The translations under genes were made by a program, and so were the position numbers. This document shows, in pieces, positions 33,732 to 34,032 of a stretch of DNA of 34,032 nucleotides. The stretch is taken from the NCBI GenBank assembly GCA_022820435.1, contig JAJEFL010000038.1:1-34032 (forward strand), in the 5' to 3' direction. Within the stretch, counting starts at the first letter, position 1; each line of letters opens with the position of its first letter. This DNA is from Bin80 sp022820435. Lineage in GTDB: Bacteria; Bacteroidota; Rhodothermia; Rhodothermales; Bin80. Under the pieces are notes generated by a model. The model ran no database searches and was not told where the DNA came from. It worked only from the letters and a program-made list of their open reading frames with translations.

Positions 33732-33879
33732 ACGAACCAAACCTGCCTTTCATCCGTTCACACCACTGATTTCTCCTCCATTCCATCCGATCCGGCATTT
33801 CCATGAGTTCTATGCGGACGATCCCGCGTCCTGTTCGGTGTCCACAAACCGCTGTACACGTCTTATTTTGACGGAATCC
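33732..33879. promoter_or_regulatory. Short intergenic region with likely divergent promoters
   Basis: Lies between the minus-strand regulator unit and the plus-strand gene at the window edge. No consensus promoter element stands out. CGGAATCC directly precedes the ATG at 33880 and gives only a weak ribosome-binding match. Confidence 0.3.
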
Positions 33880-34032
33880 ATGCCGACGAACACAGAAAAG
33901 ACGGTCAACGCCAAACTCGCCGAATGCCTGCGCAGCAAGCATCCAGGCTGGACGGTTGGTGCAGAGCAGACCGGCGTATTTGTGGAAAAACTGAAGCAGC
34001 CGGATATTGTCATCTCGCATGAGAATGGATTG
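33880..34032 (+). CDS. N-terminal part of an unidentified protein (possibly DNA methylase / restriction-related)
   Basis: ATG 33880 opens a frame that runs without a stop for 51 codons to the window end, so the gene is partial. The start reads MPTNTEKTVNAKLAECLRSK and later has KLKQPDIVI. The PDIVI strand after a helical, Lys-rich N-terminus resembles the beginnings of large N-6 DNA methylases and other restriction-modification proteins that start with a nuclease-like domain, but 51 residues are too few for a firm call. The AlbA-type regulator nearby and low GC are compatible with the edge of a defence or mobile island. The opposite-strand frame of 119 codons over the same bases is judged a shadow. 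Confidence 0.5.
   Translation, partial: MPTNTEKTVNAKLAECLRSKHPGWTVGAEQTGVFVEKLKQPDIVISHENGL

Noticed and set aside
33661..34020. 119-codon minus-strand reading frame at the right edge
   Set aside because: Mostly antisense to the better-supported plus-strand frame from 33880; Cys/Arg-rich composition is typical of a shadow frame.
1..34032. CRISPR array, tRNA or rRNA genes
   Set aside because: No regularly spaced short repeats and no cloverleaf or rRNA-like sequence noticed on either strand; a covariance-model scan could not be run.

Overview
The window looks like a chromosomal segment from a Gram-negative bacterium of the Bacteroidota/Rhodothermota (FCB) group. The evidence is a C-terminal sorting domain of the FNPTT type, a PorV/PorQ-family protein, a TonB-dependent receptor with an N-terminal carboxypeptidase-regulatory-like domain, and tightly overlapping genes. 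Assignment to Rhodothermia or Balneolia is an inference.

Layout. 1-2.0 kb: an IS110-family transposase and a broken AAA ATPase gene. 2.4-6.0 kb: an outer-membrane beta-barrel protein, recO, and a convergent SGNH hydrolase with a long C-terminal extension. 6.5-15.7 kb: a sterol biosynthesis locus, the centrepiece of the window. 16.3-20.5 kb: a LacI-family regulator, then an FG-GAP/ASPIC lipoprotein overlapping a TPR lipoprotein. 20.8-32.1 kb: five genes, each overlapping the next by 1-14 bases, encoding a secreted CBM9-like protein with a duplicated domain, a TonB-dependent receptor, a large secreted protein, a PorV-like barrel and a parvulin lipoprotein. 32.2-34.0 kb: an AlbA/Schlafen-type ATP-binding regulator and the first 51 codons of an unidentified gene, with lower GC by eye than the centre.

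Sterol locus. On the minus strand, in transcription order, lie an NAD(P)-dependent sterol dehydrogenase (SdmB-like), a Rieske oxygenase (SdmA-like), an ERG24-type sterol reductase, a CYP51 14-alpha-demethylase, and one 1157-residue protein that joins a squalene-epoxidase-like FAD monooxygenase to an oxidosqualene cyclase with the DCTAE motif. Facing it on the plus strand is a sterol C-24 methyltransferase whose last 47 bases overlap the end of the fusion gene. Together they could take squalene through epoxidation, cyclisation, C-14 demethylation, C-14 reduction, C-4 demethylation and side-chain methylation. Squalene synthesis and delta8/delta7 isomerisation are not encoded here.

The natural squalene epoxidase-oxidosqualene cyclase fusion, beside a bacterial sterol methyltransferase with an SMT2-like substrate motif, is the strongest candidate for something previously undescribed. 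Gene identities rest on motifs read by eye; no database search or structure prediction was possible.
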